A stretch of 64,000 nucleotides of DNA from Nepenthes gracilis (taxonomy: Eukaryota; Streptophyta; Magnoliopsida; Caryophyllales; Nepenthaceae), in contig BSYO01000005.1 of assembly GCA_033239525.1 (NCBI GenBank), positions 26,319,341 through 26,383,340 on the forward strand, given 5' to 3'. How positions within the stretch are numbered: position 1 is the stretch's first letter; each line of letters begins with the position of its first letter. Below the pieces are notes generated by a model. That model did no database searches, was not told the DNA's origin, and worked only from the letters and a program-made list of their open reading frames with translations. This document shows positions 45,061 through 59,199 of this stretch, one piece after another. Position numbers and translations under genes: made by a program.

Positions 45061-48000
45061 AGACCTTCGTTGTACGCGTGAAAATACTCATCATTCGTAC
45101 CAATTGGCACATTAAATGAATATGGGAATATACTGAAGTGACCCATAATCTAACCATTTTCTCGAAGAAAAAAATTTAAAAACATCCTCTGGACATTTAT
45201 AAATGATATAATATTTTTATATATTTATTTATATTGATAGACATATAAATAAATAAATAAATAAATAGATAAAAATTATGTTAATGGTAAATTGATTTCC
45301 ATACAGCCATCAAAATCTCAAACAAGCATAAAAAATTAGTTGCTATGTCCAAAAATCTCATTAAAAAAAAGCAGTGCTCCCATTATCTAATTCATATTGA
45401 ATTAATGTCCGTTTTTCTAGACGAGAAAAGGGTTTTTTTTTTTTTTTTTTAAAAAAAAAACTAATTTAGAAGCATCATGCAGACACTCTAAAATAACACG
45501 AAGCAATTTTAAGTGATGTCCAAAGCCTCAAACAATGGTCAAAAACTCGCTGCCATATCAAAAAAGCCCCATTAAAAGAAAGTTGCGTTCCCATTTATCC
45601 GATTAATCATGCATTTATACACAATTCAATTTGGATAGAGATTAAGAGATAGAGAGAGCGAGGGAGAGATGAAGTCAAAGGAAGAAATGGACGAAAAAGA
45701 AAGGGGCCGTTGAATAGCGTTTCAAGACAAAAATGTACTTTTTTGGGACCGTAAATTCAACTCAAGCTTGGAGGCTTTTTCTTTGGGCGGTCGAGATTAA
45801 TACAACTTTGACAGGGACACATTAAGGGCACAAAATTAATATAATATTATATATTATATACATTTAATTAATTAATTAATTATATATTTTTTTTATTAAT
45901 ACAAATTTTGATTTATATTTTGACGTGTTAGGCAAAGAGGACTTCGCAAATGGACCACACATTATGTTTAACAAGGTTTTTCCACTTTGTTTATTCTATT
46001 CAATTTCGTCACTGTTTTACCTTTTTGTATGCAATAAACGATTATATGACTTTTGTAAATGGTATGAATTAAAAAGAAAAAAGAAAATTGAAAAGCATTT
46101 TGCCCGTTTGAGTCTTGGGTGCTTGTGAATATATGTAAATATATACAAATATAATGCACAAAAAATATGTCATCCAATGATTAACAAATCACCTGTATTG
46201 GTAGCCTTCATTCAAGATAAACAATGAAACACTAATAAGAAATAATAAAATCTAAAGCTCCATGAAAACCAAGAGGACACTTAAAGAAATATTCAACGCA
46301 AAGCATTCTATATTTGTAAATGTTTTCCCATGTACATAGGAATATATTATATATTTGTGTATCCACGGCACTCATTGATAAATCATTTAGTGGTATACTA
46401 TATATTGTGTAAAAATTAGTTTGAGTGAAGTACTTTTGAAAAGCACATGAATGATGCATGTGCCATGATAAAAAAGATTTATATATCTGATGCGTGATTG
46501 AATGACGTACATGTGTAAATTTTATTGACATTTATACCTGATAAGCGCCTGAAAAGCATATGTGCATAGCTTATCGATAAGAGCCATAGCTAATACATAC
46601 GCAATGAGGTATTCTAATAGCATTTTAACAAAAACAGTCGGTACAAATAATAGAGAGAACAAAGAAAAGGAAGTACGAAGAAGATGTCGAGAACCGATTG
46701 AGATTGGTTTCAAGTTTTATCATTCGCCGAAACAAAGTACGTGATTTAGTTTGGATTGTAGAATGAATTACATTTTAGCCACTCATTTCTCTTACTATAT
46801 TTTGTTCTCATCAATTGTTAGATTTTTTCGGTTAATTTTAATAGTTTATTCACTCAGATTATCATGAATAACTCTTGGATGGATTATTTTTTAACTATAT
46901 ACTTTATAGTGGATATTATTTAAATATTTATCTTATAATTTTTCTTTTAATTAAGAAAGATCTTTTATTTTAAAACTATTGTATAACTTTTATACTTAAT
47001 TTTTCATTATTTATTATTTATTAGATTCAATTGGGAGAGAAGAGTGATAAACATTTTACAGAAAATTCAAGTTTTATTTCATTGTGTCGTGCATAAATCC
47101 CATCAAACTGAACCAATGACGATACAACCTACGACAATGCATGGCAAAGTACTTCATTAAAATTACTACTATTCTAGAAAGGTAAGAATGGACAACCGAT
47201 GTCGAAGGCTTTGCCTTATTTTTACTGTGAGTACCACGTGCCTGGGTACATTGAGTCAATAATCCAATAGTCATTACTTTGTATTCTCTTAAAAACTAAA
47301 AATATGTTAATAGTTATAATATTAGTTAGTTGATTTGTACCCGAATTGATATATTATTCAAGACCCTAAAGATCACTCAAAATGGGATCCAAGTTTAAAT
47401 ATAGTAATATTGATTCTACATATCACAAACAATAAAATTAAAGGGTTTAAGTTTTACTCCCGATTTATTTTATTTAATACTTAAGTTAATATAAAAAATA
47501 ATTTAAGATTGTGATTTATTTTTAATCATTTTATCGAGTCAGTAATTACACCAAGTTCTCTTAGGGTGTAATATATTTTTAATTATATTTTTTTATTAAT
47601 ATAAGATTTAAAATAATATTAATATAAAAATATTTTTTATCTTAAGAATAGTAAATTATATATAATATAAATTTGGAGAAAATATATATCTTTTCATAAT
47701 ATTATTCCAAAATTTATGATTATAACAAATATATTATTTAAAAAAAATAAAATTTTCGATAAGTTAAAAATGAAGTGTGAGGATAATAACTTTCCACTTC
47801 AGCACATCTAAACCCCCAAGCTGATCGTATACAATGGGGACGCGTGTGAAACTTGCTGACGTCCATCTGACGCGTGAACCACGTCATATCTTCGCCGGGA
47901 AAGCGTTTGATAAAGTAAAAGCAGGGAAAAAAATAAAGCCGTGGCCTGAGTAAATATATTTAAGAGTAAATATATATTTATAAATTTTAATTATTTTTTA

Positions 48001-51000
48001 AAAAATAATTGCTAGACTAATTATTTTGATTAAAAAGCAAATACCCAAAAATTAATAAAGATATGCCTACTTCTGATCATAAACTTATTTGATTGTAAAT
48101 TTATTGGACAGGTTATATCAAAAGATATATTTTATTGAACTGTCTAAATTTTAAAGACAGATAAATAAATGACTCATAACAGACATTTATAAAAGAAGCA
48201 CTTATGTTTAAATAAATAAACTCATTTGCTTTCAACACTCCTATCACTCTTTCACTTATATCTACCACTGTTGTTACTGCTTAAATTTAATTTTATCAAA
48301 ATTTTTGAAATTTTTATTCTTAAAATCTAAGATTTGAAATATTTTTAGACTTTAGATTTAAATTTAAAAAATTTTTAAAAATATTTATATCTTATTATGG
48401 TACCGATTTAGATTGTTAAACCAAACCCTAGTATTAATTTTAGAATTTTAGTAACATAACTTATTTATTATGCCATGTTATCCACTTCAAATAAAAGTAA
48501 TGAACTTACTATACCACTATTGATGAGCAGGGGTAAAAATAAAATTATATTAAAATATTGAAAAAATAAAAATTATATATTTATAAAAATAAATAAATAA
48601 ATATATTATCTAACTATGCCAACAAACCTCAAAGATAGTCTAATGTATCATATATTATTATATTAAAATAATAATTTAAATAGTTTAATTTAGATAATAA
48701 ATAGAATATTCAATGGGAGTTTTTAATCATTATTTAGATAAAAATTCAAGGAAAATAAAATAGTTGAAAAAAATAGTTTCAAATGGAAAATAAAATTTTA
48801 CACAAATATTTAAAAATGTTTATGTAATTTTTTAATAACCTTTCGAAGATTCAAACACACAAAAATATTTTTTTTATTTTTTTATTTCTTATATAATTTT
48901 TTAGGATCGGATGGACAAAATCTTATAGATCAAATAATGTTGGCTATTTAATTCCAAAATTTTAATTTTTTTAATAATTAATTCTCTTAAATATTGCTGA
49001 TATGTATTTTACAGTTAATCCGGCTTTTATTCCCACACTAAGCGTGTTAACGTGAATTATTATTTCATTTGTAAAGTTAAACTCCTGCCGAGCACATTTC
49101 ATAAGAATTTAATCAAATTAAAAGCAATTTGCCCCCGAAAATAACACCTTAATCACTGTCCTAAAAATATTATAATTAGCATTTTTCTCATTAATTTTAA
49201 AAAATTCATAATTCATAATTTCTATCAAATTATTTGAAAAGTTCTAAATTATATTTTTAAGTTATATAATATTAAGTATTAAATTCTAAAAAAATACATT
49301 GGAGTTTCTAAAAAAAAATTTGAAATGAAATTTTGTTGTATTAGATAAAATGCTTACTAATTTATCTTTTTTTTTTCAAAAAAAAAGCGCATAATTAAAT
49401 TATGAATTAATTTTAAATAATAAAAAAATAAAAGAAGCTGACCTTTAAAGTAGTGGATGATGGACCAGCCAATCGCTGTTCAGCAACTGGCTATATTAAA
49501 TGGATGATAGTGAAAATAAATGTTACTTGTTCATTGTATTAATTTATTTATGCATCAACATGGTCAAGTTAATACACTTGAAAAAACAGTTGCAATATAA
49601 TTAATGTAGTCATATTAATTATTTAGTTTCTGATTTTGTGTATCTTTCAATTGAAGTAGTAAAAAAATTATAAAATATACTAATTAATCACACATATTAA
49701 ATAATTAATTTTAAATAAAAATTATTATTAACTAAGAAAATTTACGGACCTTTTGCATATAATTATCTCAACTGAATTTGAAATTCTATTTAAATAATCC
49801 GTTCGGATCATCGCTGACCCTAAATTTTGTATGGATCATATAACAATTTTACTTTGCTATATATCTAATTTCTATGCGTTATTTAGATTAATCATCCTCA
49901 ATGCTTAAACAACTAAGCGAAAGGTTTAATAAAACGTTCTATGGTTATTTAACATATGGCAAAGTTCATTATTATTCTTATTTATTACTCCATCCATATC
50001 TGACAACTATCCAAGGGCCCAGATGCTCAATTGACATGCCTCTTGGTTTTATGAGGAGGAGGTTGGGAGCTCGAGTCACATGGGGTATTTGACCAAATTA
50101 ATTCATCATCTCTTGTGTTATATTATTATTTTCTTTAAAAAATTACAAAAAAAAAATAGCAAAGTAGGTGTGATGGGTTCAATAAATATAAAAAATATGA
50201 TCTACAGAGGATTGCCGAGTCGACAAGTTACCAAGACTTCGAGAGATCGAATAACTGTAGTGTTAAGTTGCCAAATTGTGTGAACAGTGAGTTGCAAAGA
50301 TGACAATTCTTTTTGTTGAAATAGTTGCCAAGAAAATCGCTCTGTCAAACTGATAGAAAATCAATCAAATATAGATACTAACTCGCTTTGAAAAACTTGT
50401 AAAATAATAGATTACGAGTCTTAATAGTCTGGCCATAACTTCTTATTAACTACGGTAAACTAGATGCCTGTCTATTGCAAGCATTGTTAGTCACGATTAA
50501 AGACACAATATCAACAGAATTATACCTTAAAATAACCAACCCATAATAATCTACTTAGTTCATATTCTTAGACGTGATAGTTAATTATGAAAAATGACTA
50601 CCCAATATTACATGTTAACTTCTCAATGGATAATCTTCTTTCAATAAAAAGTGCTAACTCCTCGTACTAGTGTCTGCCTATTTAGTTGCAAGCTATAATA
50701 ACTAATAAGAGAAAAGATAAATAACTCGTTGAAAATTCACTCAATTGGTCTTAGGACATATCTAGAACCTCCATAAATATAGATTTTCTTCGTACCAAAT
50801 GGGGCATCTTTTGGCCTTATGATCATAATCTTATACTTTAATAGTAAAAGTATCGAAAGGATCATTAACTTTTCTAAATACTCATTTATACATGAAATAA
50901 TCTAAAATATTTGTTTAGATATAAGTCTTGCTATATTCAAATATTCACCTTGAAAAGGGTTATGAGTATGTCCTATAAATAATATTCTCCACTAAAAGCA

Positions 51001-51149
51001 ATTTAAGGTACAAAGTATTATCTTGCAGAAGTTAAAATTTCTCATTTCTCAATTTCAAACATTCTAGTTTTACTAATCCTCTACTAATTTAAGTATTAAA
51101 TTATAAATTAGAAAGTTAATGTTATATCTCTAAGCTCATATTTTGATTT
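45061..51149. other. Long AT-rich spacer
   Basis: This is 6 kb without a supportable gene. Noted: a T-run followed by an A-run near 45431-45461 (able to fold back), and a GC-richer patch near 47820-47900 with several 'acgcgt' / 'cacgtc' motifs. Short open frames (for example 46522-46713 on the minus strand) show no recognisable domain. Confidence 0.5.
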
Positions 51150-51154
51150 ATATT

Positions 51155-52037
51155 TGATGGGACGATAGAAATATGACAGCCTCACGAAAAAGCCCACAGG
51201 CGGACAATGGGTCCAAAGGATATCTGGCCCCCATCACGTCCTTGCAAGCCCAAGGTCCAACCAATGTCCTAATTGGCCCAATCGGCTGGTCAGCTGAGCT
51301 GACCTGGTCAGCCTAATTAGGATTACACACAATTCTCTTCCAATGTGCTGAGACTACCTGCATAACCAATTGACACTACCTGACGGGTATCTAGAAAATA
51401 TTTATCCGCACAATCGTCACTAAAATAATAATAATAGTCATGGTAGATCTCTTTTCAAATATAACTACCATAATAGGCACCCAATAATCACCGAAAAGAA
51501 AAAAGAAATCTCTTCGATCAGACACAACTGCCATAATTAACACTCAAATCTCCATGACAACTTATCAAATTTGTATGGACAGCTGTCAGCCAGCATTGGT
51601 ATCCAAAGAAGGCCGAGTTGGATCAAATATTATAAATACCTCCTTATCACACAATGGGGGCATTCAAGAACCCACAAAGGAATAACTCTATGCCTCAAGA
51701 GCCTCTAAATAAGTCCTTCACAAATCGTACTCCTTCAATCTTAAAGCTGCTCCATGTCGAGCGCAACCTCCGAGTCAAACTAAAATCCCACATTTTTACA
51801 TCATCATGTATATTCCCTATCTTTGCATCTTTTTATTTTTGGGAAGAAGATTACTAATTGAGTGTTTAAGGATAAATCAATGAGTGAGTCTCGTCAATCC
51901 TTTAACTTTTTATTTTTATTTATGATATATAGGATCCAGGCTATCAGGAACGAATATCAAACTCACTTGAGTTTGACCCGTTGTAGAAGATCAAATGGTA
52001 CCCTAATTCGCCCGCAACCCAAATTCAAGACACATCA
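51155..52037 (+). mobile_element. Solo LTR with intact 5-bp target duplication
   Basis: This 883-bp unit begins TGATG and ends CATCA, a 5-bp inverted terminus. It is flanked on both sides by ATATT (51150-51154 and 52038-52042). It has a TATA box 'TATAAATA' at 51631-51638. No primer site or coding region is next to it, so it is a solo LTR left by recombination between the two LTRs of a full element. Base composition (GC-rich first half) and terminal motif suggest Gypsy type. Confidence 0.85.
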
Positions 52038-52042
52038 ATATT

Positions 52043-53489
52043 TGATAAAATAATAATTCTAATTCAGTGTCAAAGTGCGTTTACTAATCCAAGAAAATGA
52101 TTGATAAAATTATATTTTGTGATATAACTTTACATGTGGTTCCTCTCTTTTCACTTTATTCAAATTATGAAAATTACAACTTATGAATTGTTGAAATTTT
52201 TGTTCTCTTAAACTGAATGATTCAAGTCATTTCCAATAAAATTACAAAGTCTGCATTGCCCAATCATATTTAGCTTTTCAATAATTAATGTAATGAACGT
52301 CATATTGTCTATTATGAATAAAATTACCATGACTTCATAACTAAGAACTAAGTAATTAATTACTAAGACTTCATAATTAATATCTTTTGCTCGTTAATTC
52401 ATAAAATTAAAATATTATTTACTAATATCGCAATACTATATTTTTAACTTAAAAATAATAAATTAGATCTAATATAAAATTTACAATTATGAAAAAAAAA
52501 ATATTTTTTGTTTGTTTTATAAATATTATTATGAATTTACAGATAAGATGAATGTTAAGTCTTTTTTAAGAAATAAATTATATAAAAAATTACATAATTT
52601 TTTATTAATAAATTATTATGATGGGCAATGAATTCACAGCCAAACAGCTTATGAGTTTGACTCTTGGTCATCCGGACGGATAGTTTTGGGGGACCTTTAT
52701 TAAAATAAAAATATTAATTATTTATATTTTAGTCGACTATTTTAAATAAATAAATATAATATAATTATTTTTTAAGAAATTAAAAAATTAATTATTGTAA
52801 AGTATTTAAATTATATTTATTTATGATTAATAATTAATAAACGAGAACCCCACAAATCTGAGAGAACGTGAGAACGGCCACAAATTTTGCATTATTGAGC
52901 CCACGTGTCACAAATGATGACGTAATCAAAATTTGCCCGGGGTTTGACTCTTGTGGCATTAATTGCCCAGCACGAGACACCCGCGTTGATTTTCTATCAA
53001 GTTATCATATTATTTTTTTATTATTTTAAAAATAAATATCTATTTAAAAATTAATATCAGTTCATATATTTAATTATATCAAAATTATTATTTTTAATAT
53101 GAATAACATAAAAAATTAAAATTAAATTAAATATATACTCATTTTAAATAATTTTAATATAGCTAAATATACAATTAAACAGTATTTCTCTTATTTAAAA
53201 TTCGTATCCACATCCTTAGTCAACTTCGAAGGTGGACACGCGCCCTCAATTTGCCTAATAAAAACAGATGCATTTATAGAGCTCATCTATATTATTTTAA
53301 TAAATCTAATTTTATTTAGTCTACTAAGTCCATTTAATAAACTTTAAACAAAGCATAAATTTAATTTTTTTTCTGAATTTTATAGAGTAAAATAGATCAA
53401 ATTTTAAATCACAATATAAACAAATATAAAAGCAAATTTTAGTTTTGCCGACTAAACTCATCGTTGAATAACGATATAAAATCATATTG
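52043..53489. other. AT-rich spacer
   Basis: No gene. A GC-richer patch at 52850-52990 contains 'cacgtgt' and 'gatgacgtaat' motifs, but no coding frame follows. Confidence 0.5.
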
Positions 53490-53497
53490 TTCTAACA

Positions 53498-53730
53498 GGG
53501 ATCCGGGGACGTCCTTCTCCCCTGTGGAGAAGGACTATCATTCTCTATATCTGAACCGTCGGATGTAAAATTCGATAGCCTACACGTTTTGAATGGATAA
53601 TATAATGTGGACCGTTCGATTTTAAATTTAATCATCTAAAACATGTAACCGTCAGATTTTACATCCGACGATTCAGATTAAGAGAAGGACGGTCATTCTC
53701 CATTGGGAAGAAGGACGCCCCCTCAATCCG
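53498..53730. mobile_element. Fold-back MITE, Mutator-like
   Basis: Almost the whole 233 bp pairs with itself. The left arm has 'gacgtccttctcccctgtgg' and 'ccgtcggatgtaaaat'. The right arm read in reverse complement has 'gcgtccttcttcccaatgg' and 'tcgtcggatgtaaaat'. Flanks are 'ttctaacag' at 53490-53498 and 'ttcttaacag' at 53731-53740, a roughly 9-bp duplication with one inserted base. Long terminal repeats plus a 9-bp target site point to Mutator-like elements. It has no coding capacity and depends on a transposase elsewhere. Confidence 0.72.
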
Positions 53731-53740
53731 TTCTTAACAG

Positions 53741-54818
53741 TCCTTAATAAGGTATTATTTATAAAAAAAATAAATTATTTATACCCAAGAAAAAAAAATG
53801 ATATTTTTAAATTAATTTAAATTATGGATGATTACGATTTTAAAGGATCGTGCTGTATGTAAAACAAAAACTTCGACATAATAAAAAGCAAGGAAATCAT
53901 TGGTAATAATTTATTATCCACGAGAAAAAGGCCGTCACTGTATCTACAGGTGTCACCACACGTGTCGGCGTCATATGCTCTGCCAGCTGTCTCCGGCAAC
54001 GTCGCCGGGATATCACTGTCTGTGTCCGTGAACTCCGCCGGACTTTATCCTACCCTCCAATGCCCAGCTAATCATTGAAGAGCAGCTATTGTGCCCGTAC
54101 TTATCAATCGGATCTTAGGCTGAAAGAGCTTGAATTATTTTCTTCAATATGTACAAATTTTTAATTTTCTTTTTTTAAGTATAATTAATTTTCATTTAAA
54201 AATGAGACTGGTGTCCTCTTGGGTGTATTTTTCTCTTCAATTTGAATATTTCTCCGTAATTTGAATAGGAAAAGACTCTTATTGTGATCAGATTTTATAA
54301 CATGATATGAGATTTAATATAATCCAAATATTTTATTATCGTAATTTTTTTGATAGTTTGTGGTTAGATATTTATAATTTATAATAACATTATTCAAATT
54401 ATTTTTCAAAATTTTCAACAATTAATATAATAGAAAAATATAAGAAAATTTTAAGTCGTGTAAATGGTAATAAAATATGGGTTGAAAATAAATTTAAGAT
54501 AAACATACATTGTGTAAATAAATAAATTAATAAGTTTAGAACGGTTTTGTTATTTTCCCCTTCATTCGATTTTTACCCTTATATATATATATATATATAT
54601 ATATCAAGGGGTAATGAGAATCTGATCATATGTATAGATTTATGAGAATAAATTACATAAAAAAAGGGAAAAAATATTTCTGCTGGCAAAAAAGGATGCA
54701 AGAGAACTGTTCGTCGTCACAGCTATGATAGAATAATGATAGAGCTGAACAGATGATGAAGAGAAGAAACACAATAATGGAAGTTCTGAATTTTTTTATA
54801 TTAAATTTATAATATAGA
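53741..54818. other. Spacer downstream of MYB
   Basis: A GC-richer patch at 53935-54060 has no clear code. A (TA)n run lies at about 54581-54604. Nothing else is visible. Confidence 0.5.
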
Positions 54819-55209
54819 TTTATTTTTATTTTTATAGCATTTCCCATTCAAGAAAGCCAGTGTTAGGTAATTGCTTCCTTGAATAAAGAAATAGGCGATG
54901 AGGATTTGCTTGATGATCCAATAGATTCTGGGAGTATGAATGCCTGTTTATTTTATTTTCATGATAACATAGTTTTCTAGTTAAATCATATTCAATTTCT
55001 CCACTAAATCTGCCAATAATGTAAGCTTTCCAACAATGGAAAAGGAAGAGAAAGGCAGGAAAAAATTGAGGTTCTTGCATGAGCTGAAAGTTACATAAAA
55101 TATTGCCTTGGTTTATACAAAAATATCCAAAGAAGACTAGAAAGTTGAGACAATAGAAAAGGAGAAGAAACCCGCCCTTCAATCAGCTGAGCAATTATTT
55201 TTTGATTTA
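54819..55209 (-). other. MYB 3' UTR with AATAAA
   Basis: Follows the stop of the MYB gene. AATAAA on the minus strand at 54824-54819, 386 nt past the stop, is the best polyadenylation signal. A 116-codon frame inside (55182-54832) is dominated by Phe/Leu and has no recognisable domain; I treat it as chance. Confidence 0.5.
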
Positions 55210-56954
55210 CTACATGAACTCACTACCACGCAAAATATCTGGAATTCTGAACTTCGTGATCATGCTGCTGCAATAGCTTTCCCTCTCATCTTCAGCCGTG
55301 GTAGTAGTAGTACTGCTGCTGTTGACGAATGCCGAATTCGAATTCGAATTCAAGAGCTTTGGACTCGACGAAGGTGTCGAGAAAACCGAAGCGATGTTAA
55401 AGTTTTGGTTGCTGCTGTCGTTGGATCTGAAAGTTGAGTTTTGAGATGAATTAACGTCCATGATTTCAGTGCCATAGAAGTCATTAAAGCTTGGTTGAGA
55501 AACATATTCTTCAACGAAATCACAACTCAACCAGCTTTGATCTCCAAAGTTTTGAGCATCAAAGTCGGTTGTATTTGATGGGTATGGCTCTTTGTTAGGC
55601 TCCATGACTTGAGGCTCACTAGGGAAAGGTATGCAAGTAGTAGCAGTATTTGTTGTTGTTGTTGTGGTGCAAGTTAGTATATTATGAACAGGAGGTTGAA
55701 TTTGTGAAGATTGGAGAACGTGGGTGAGTTGATTTTCAATCTGGGTACTGCTAGAAAGTTGATTTTGTTGAAGATTTTGCATGAAAAGATTCGGGTTTTC
55801 AGCACGAGTTGATAAAAGCGAAGTGGCTAGCCTCAGGAGTTCGGGGTTAAACAAGGGCCGGAGCCCAAAGAGACTAGTCGTACTCATTTGGGATGAAACG
55901 TTGTACAAAGAAGAGTTCAAGATCGACGAGAGATCGAGGAGATCGAGGCGAGGGTTATGGGTAACTGGATCAATCCCCATTCGTAAAAGCCGTTTTCGGA
56001 TGTGAGTGTTCCAGTAATTCTTAATTTCGTTATCGGTTCTTCCTGGCAAGTGTGCAGCAATTGCAGACCACCTACAGAATTGTCCAAGAAGAAATTTTTA
56101 AAGAAATGAAAAAAATATATACATAGGTGTGTAGACTATCTCTATCTCACAGCAGTCCAAATTATAAAGAAAGAGAGAAATTTCTTAGGCATTAAGTCTT
56201 CGGTTCAAAAGTAGTTAGAAAAATCAAAGGTTAGAAAAATCAAAGGGCATCGTACTTGTTTCCTAAAATGCTGTGGAGCTGAATTATTGTATCTTCTTCT
56301 TCAAGTGAAAATCTGCCCCTCTTGATATCTGGCCTTAGATAGTTGGTCCATCTTAGACGGCAGCTCTTTCCACACCTTTGAAGCCCTAAAAATGAGAAAA
56401 ATTCAACATACCCATTGACATAAAGCTCATAAAAAACAATATTATGACAATTAAAATTCAAGATAGCCACTGTCATCATGCTCATGAAATCAAAAACCTA
56501 TTCCCAATTCTAGATACCCAGTAAGGTAAAACTCATGAAAAAAAAAAACCCATTGCAAATTCAAAATACCCTTTTAAATATACAGTTTTTTTCCGCTAGA
56601 TAATCAGTAGGAATAAGAATGCAAGAAGACAACGCTAAAACAAAACCAAATCAACGGTATTATTCGAGGGGAAAAGGGGGGGGGGAAACCCCTAAGACCA
56701 AACAAAAAAGAAAAAGATACTTGACAGTTGAAGCCCAACAAAAGAGCAACATATATACTTGCATATTTTACGTCTATGCATATATTACATCGAAGTTGAT
56801 GGCCATTAATGCATATTTTACCAGCATTCTTTGGAAGAGTTCTCCAGTTGCCAGAGCCATGCTTTTGAATGTACTCAATAAGCTTCTGATCTTCTTCTGT
56901 CGTCCATGGACCTTTCTTCAGTCCATTTTTGTCGCAGCAAGGTGCTCTTCCCAT
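55210..56954 (-). CDS. MYB102: R2R3-MYB transcription factor, subgroup 11 (MYB102-like)
   Basis: Three exons on the minus strand: 56954-56822 (133 nt), 56385-56256 (130 nt) and 56071-55210 (862 nt), 374 aa. The first two are the standard R2R3-MYB exon sizes. R2 carries W17, W37 and W57; R3 carries F70, W89 and W108; '[20 protein letters not shown]' and '[14 protein letters not shown]' are textbook. After the DNA-binding region '[19 protein letters not shown]' marks subgroup 11 (Arabidopsis MYB41, 49, 74, 102). The C terminus ('FNDFYGTEI', 'STPSSSPK', 'ESYCSSM', 'FRIPDIL') is closest, by memory, to MYB102. These nuclear regulators respond to osmotic stress, wounding and ABA and control cuticle or suberin genes. 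No break is seen. Assignment to one paralogue is less certain than the subgroup. Confidence 0.95.
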
Positions 56955-57031
56955 CTTTCCTAGCTGCTTATCTTTTTCCTTCTTCTTTTTTTCCTCTTGG
57001 TGTCCTTTTAGACTTTCCTTTATTTCTATTT

Positions 57032-57055
57032 AGAGAGAGAGAGAGAGAGAGAGAG
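57032..57055. repeat. (AG)12 microsatellite in the MYB leader
   Basis: On the gene strand this is a CT run about 80 nt upstream of the MYB start codon and 45 nt downstream of the TATA box. CT-rich leaders are common in plant genes. Confidence 0.9.
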
Positions 57056-57099
57056 CTGATTATGTAGGGCCGTATGGGAAGGGAACTAGCCGCATGAGG

Positions 57100-57107
57100 T
57101 ATATATA
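57100..57107 (-). promoter_or_regulatory. MYB TATA box
   Basis: 'TATATATA' lies about 146 nt upstream of the MYB start codon on the minus strand, giving an expected leader of about 115 nt that includes the CT run. No other TATA candidate is as well placed. Confidence 0.6.
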
Positions 57108-59199
57108 ATAGGAGGGTTAAGAGAAGGGCACAGGCTCGAAGGGCAAAGAGACATAGCAGAAGTCAAATGATTCGGTGCCGTCCTCTCTTAATATTAGACG
57201 CAACGTGTCCCGCTTCTTTGGAGAAATTATAACAAGCGCCCCGTATCTTAATTTCTCCATCTATCACTAAAATAATATATTATTAAAATATTCGTAATAA
57301 TAACATATTTCAATAATTAATTAAACTTATAATCCACTTTAAAAACAACTATATTTTCATGATACTTAGCACTATCAAGCAATATAATATTAATAACATA
57401 CCTTCATGACATTTTCAGGCAATACAAAATTCCTATATTTATTTATAATAATATATTTATATAATAATAGATAAATAAGTAAGATTTATATATTGGAAAA
57501 ATTAATTATAAAACCTGAAATTGGCAGCAGTACGTATTAATAAAAACAGGGCACAGTTCAGAAATGTCGTTTTGGGTATCTTTCTTGAGCTGTCATCAGC
57601 TCGTCGACGCCACGTAAACAACCTGTTTAGCTTCTGGTGAAGGGCTTTCCATCACCTTTCTGTCGTCGGCCTTCACGGCTTCACCTCCATTGCTGGTGAA
57701 GAAAGCAAAAAGTTGAAAAGCAAATTTACCAAAAAAATTAAAAAAATAATAATAATTCGTTCTTATTATCAAGCTCCAGCTGTTCGTTGACTATTAATAT
57801 ATACATATGATTATATCTGCAGTTGATAAGTTTGAAAGAGTTATATTCTATAAATAATACTATAAATTGTGATATATATTCTATAAATAATAATATAAAT
57901 TGTGATACACTAAGTTTGCATAATGTGTAACTTTTTTAATAGATGGGATGTTAGAAAGTTGGGGTATATTCCTAATTTATTTTCTAATAGAAATAATAGT
58001 TTTATATTTTAGTATTTTTGATGAAATAAATTTAAAATAATTACATTTTTAATAAAAATATTTAAAAGTTGAGTAATTATACATAGATAAGTGAGTCAAA
58101 ATAATGAATAAATAAATTTTATATGTTCGATTAAAAATTTTTAATGGGATAGCCAATAAAGAATTTTAATTTAGTTACTAATATATTTATAAATAATATT
58201 TATGTATTTATTTAATTTTTTCAAATGGGCACTATTTTTTGTAAGTATATTAAGGGAGAAGAAATAATTGAAGATAGAAAAGGAGCTTAGGAAAACTACG
58301 TCAGGCAAAATATTCAACAGAGATGACAAATTGTCAATTTACATTGAGAAAAAATAGAAGACAACGGCTAATTTCAATATTTTATATCTCACTAATTTAG
58401 TTATGATAAATGCTAAATGTCTCATATATTTTTAATTTATTTATAACTTATTTTCTATATATATATATCAAATTTGCTTTTTTTTTAACTTAAAAAAGAT
58501 TAAAGAGTTCCTAATCTCAACTCGTTTTAACCCTTTTTTAAATCGCAGAATAAAAATATATATGAATATATAATATGCGTAAAATATATTTAGATATAGA
58601 TGTACTTAACTATTAAAAGGATATAAACAATAAGTATAATAAACAATAATAGTCAAGACAGGATTTTTGATAACGGAGAGAAATCTCAATAACTACATTT
58701 ATCGAGTAAAAATCCTCTAAACTTTTACAACCAATAAAAAATAATGTATTAAGAAAGTCAATTTACAAATCGAATAATACAAATGAACTAAATTTAACTG
58801 ACTTACTTTAAACTTGTGACCCATATCAAAGAACTCTTTGAATTTACCTTCGGTAACAAAATCACACACCTTCTGGTCTTCTTGTCAATCTTGCTTCATG
58901 AGCCATAAAATTTTTACAAACTAATGGATCCCAATTTTCACGCCACCTATGCCGTGTATGAAAGTTAACGGTAGAAAAATGTGTATATAATAAATTATAT
59001 GTAAAGAGAAAATTTTAAGGTTGATACTTAATGATTGAGGAAGAGTTTTCTCAAAATAAAGCATTTTACAAACTTTAAAGAAAGAATGTTTAGAGGAGTC
59101 GCTTTGTGTAATGTAATCACCAAAATTATTATTTAAGTTATGAAACATAGATATATATAGAGAGGGTCATAAATTATGTCAAAAATATAACAATTAAGA
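57108..59199. other. Upstream region of MYB, then AT-rich spacer
   Basis: The first 600 bases include GC-richer text (57110-57240 and 57560-57700) likely to hold MYB control elements; 'gccacgtaaac' at 57609 is an ABRE-like motif. A 33-bp unit is duplicated at 57842-57907 ('tatattctataaataata' repeated). No gene is seen. Confidence 0.5.

Noticed and set aside
54832..55182. 116-codon minus-strand frame after MYB
   Set aside because: It lies in the MYB 3' UTR and shows only Phe/Leu-rich composition.
56619..56963. 114-codon plus-strand frame opposite MYB exon 1
   Set aside because: Shadow of exon 1 and intron 1 on the other strand.
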